From: Malurus cyaneus samueli
Taxonomy: Eukaryota; Chordata; Aves; Passeriformes; Maluridae
Reading direction: 5' to 3'
Assembly: GCA_009741485.1 (NCBI GenBank)
Contig: CM019214.1
Coordinates: forward strand, 57,458,640-57,522,639
DNA length: 64,000 nt
Part shown: positions 62,791 to 64,000 of the stretch, piece after piece
How positions within the stretch are numbered: position 1 is the stretch's first letter
How the letters are laid out: every line of letters starts with the position of its first letter
Notes under the pieces: model-generated
Seen by the model: only the letters and a program-made list of their open reading frames with translations
What the model was told of the DNA's origin: nothing
The model's database searches: none
Translations under genes and position numbers: made by a program

Positions 62791-64000
62791 CCTAAGCTAC
62801 TGTCAAAGAGGACATAATTATGCAGAATGCGTGGTACATTGATCTTTGTTTGAAATGATGCAGTGTGAGCTATAGAGCATGAAAATTCTTTTCCACTCAC
62901 TTCCATACAGAAGAGGAACAATGGAGAACCTTTTAACAGAGTGGCAGAAGTGAAGAGCCATCAGGGTGAATACACAGCTCAGAAAACACAAGAAAGGAAA
63001 CTGCAGGAGGGGGGCAAAAAAAAAAAGTCACTGGCTGCTGACTCCCACTGCTTTGTCTTAGCTCTCCCAACTTTGTCCACTATAATCTGGATTTCGCCTT
63101 TGTTCTTGTCATTGAATATGCCCTTTGGAGTGACCCAACAACCGTGACCCTTTCGGAGCTTGCAAGCACAGCAGACGCCAGCTTGTGCTGCATAATAAAA
63201 GGGGATGTTCTCATTCTTGCATTCCAAAGACACTGCTCCAGCTGGTTCAAATAAAATGAGAACCAAACATAGTCTGCACCAATGCCTCTACCCAAATGGA
63301 ATAATATTGTCACTGTTTAAGCGTGATTTTCCATAATGTAGCCTGTAGTCTGATTTTTCTGGCTATCTGTACTCAGGTATTAAGGGTCATTCATAGATAT
63401 TGCAGGTAAATCAATTGTGAATTGTTCCAAAGAACTTTTAAATGGAGAACAACAAATTCCTGCCAGAGAATGTTCTAAAATTTAATACCATAGATAATAA
63501 TGTCCAGCACACAAACATGTCACCAGATAGGCACAAAATGGGTGGAATAGGCATTGTCACTGATTCCTCTTCTAACAATTCTGACCTGTGATGAGAAATT
63601 GCTCCCCTAGAATAATATTTTCTTACATGCTAGTATCATTTTTAAGTATGAAATTCGTGATTTTTCACAGCCTAGATAGAATAGGGTGAGAAACAAAATC
63701 AGCAAGATCTAGGAATAGAGGATTAGCTTTTGCTGAGTTGACATTTGCCCAGGAAACACTTTATAGCTTCAAAATTTTTGCAGCAGGAATTATCTTACCC
63801 ACCTTCAGACATCTATAATGTGAATATGTACATGTGAGCTACTATTTGCAAATTTATTCAGTGACAAATGAGAGAACCAGACACTTCAGGTGTGCTTCAG
63901 CTGGCCAGTTTTAGCTGTCTGCTCCAGGCTGACTGGACACAAGCCCTAAAAGTGCTTGCTGTTTATTTCACTGACTAGAAGGTAGACTATTTCAGACACA

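Larger units (their letters stand above)
51892..64000. other. Intergenic, no gene recognised
   Basis: No exon with known protein similarity was seen. The stretch holds a GC-richer unidentified block (53270-53815), a 35-T run (57912-57946) and several perfect hairpins (58001-58020, 60678-60760, 62765-62790). A minus-strand open frame at 62979-63266 was examined and could not be matched to any family. Confidence 0.65.

Noticed and set aside
62979..63313. Overlapping minus-strand open frames of 95 and 77 codons
   Set aside because: These were considered as a retrogene fragment, but the two frames compete, no known protein was recognised and no poly-A tail follows on that strand.

Overview
The window reads as AT-rich vertebrate nuclear DNA from a bird, most likely a passerine. 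It carries several decayed CR1 LINE fragments, some with the typical avian 3' end. It also has a tRNA-Ile-headed SINE with a CR1-like tail (the organisation known from passerine SINEs such as TguSINE1), ERVL-type LTRs, and long A/T and G/T low-complexity tracts. There is one 620-base assembly gap (10501-11120). No bacterial-style gene organisation, CRISPR array, rRNA or functional tRNA gene was seen.

One protein-coding exon is convincing: 25680-26362 on the + strand. It encodes 226 complete codons matching the C-terminal cytoplasmic tail of protocadherin-17 (PCDH17, a delta-2 protocadherin), followed by a TGA stop. A strong polypyrimidine-AG acceptor precedes it. Everything upstream (1-25679) is therefore read as the last intron of PCDH17; no earlier PCDH17 exon was found, so this intron is longer than 25 kb. 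About 3.9 kb of probable 3' UTR follows, ending at a good poly(A) signal near 30263. From about 30.3 kb to the end there is no supportable gene, which fits the gene-poor region known next to PCDH17 in other vertebrates.

Layout: 1-25679 intron, with a CR1 and a SINE near 6.1-6.4 kb, the gap, two near-identical 1.04-kb copies (12533-13567 and 17606-18642), and CR1 fragments at 18.65 and 23 kb. 25680-26362 is the terminal exon and 26363-~30285 the 3' UTR. The intergenic part holds an LTR at 36.4-37.0 kb, a decayed minisatellite at 38.4-38.6 kb, a CR1 plus LTR composite at 43.4-44.5 kb, a possible minus-strand LTR at 51.2-51.9 kb, two unidentified GC-richer blocks (45.65-45.92 and 53.27-53.82 kb), and several perfect small hairpins.

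The observations most worth checking are: the 1.04-kb duplication, whose copies differ only by two single-base indels and are bounded by homopolymers (one with an N), so an assembly artefact is a serious possibility; a splice-competent-looking pseudo-exon in the intron that would truncate the PCDH17 tail; and the clustered hairpins near 60.7 kb. I found no convincing new biological system.
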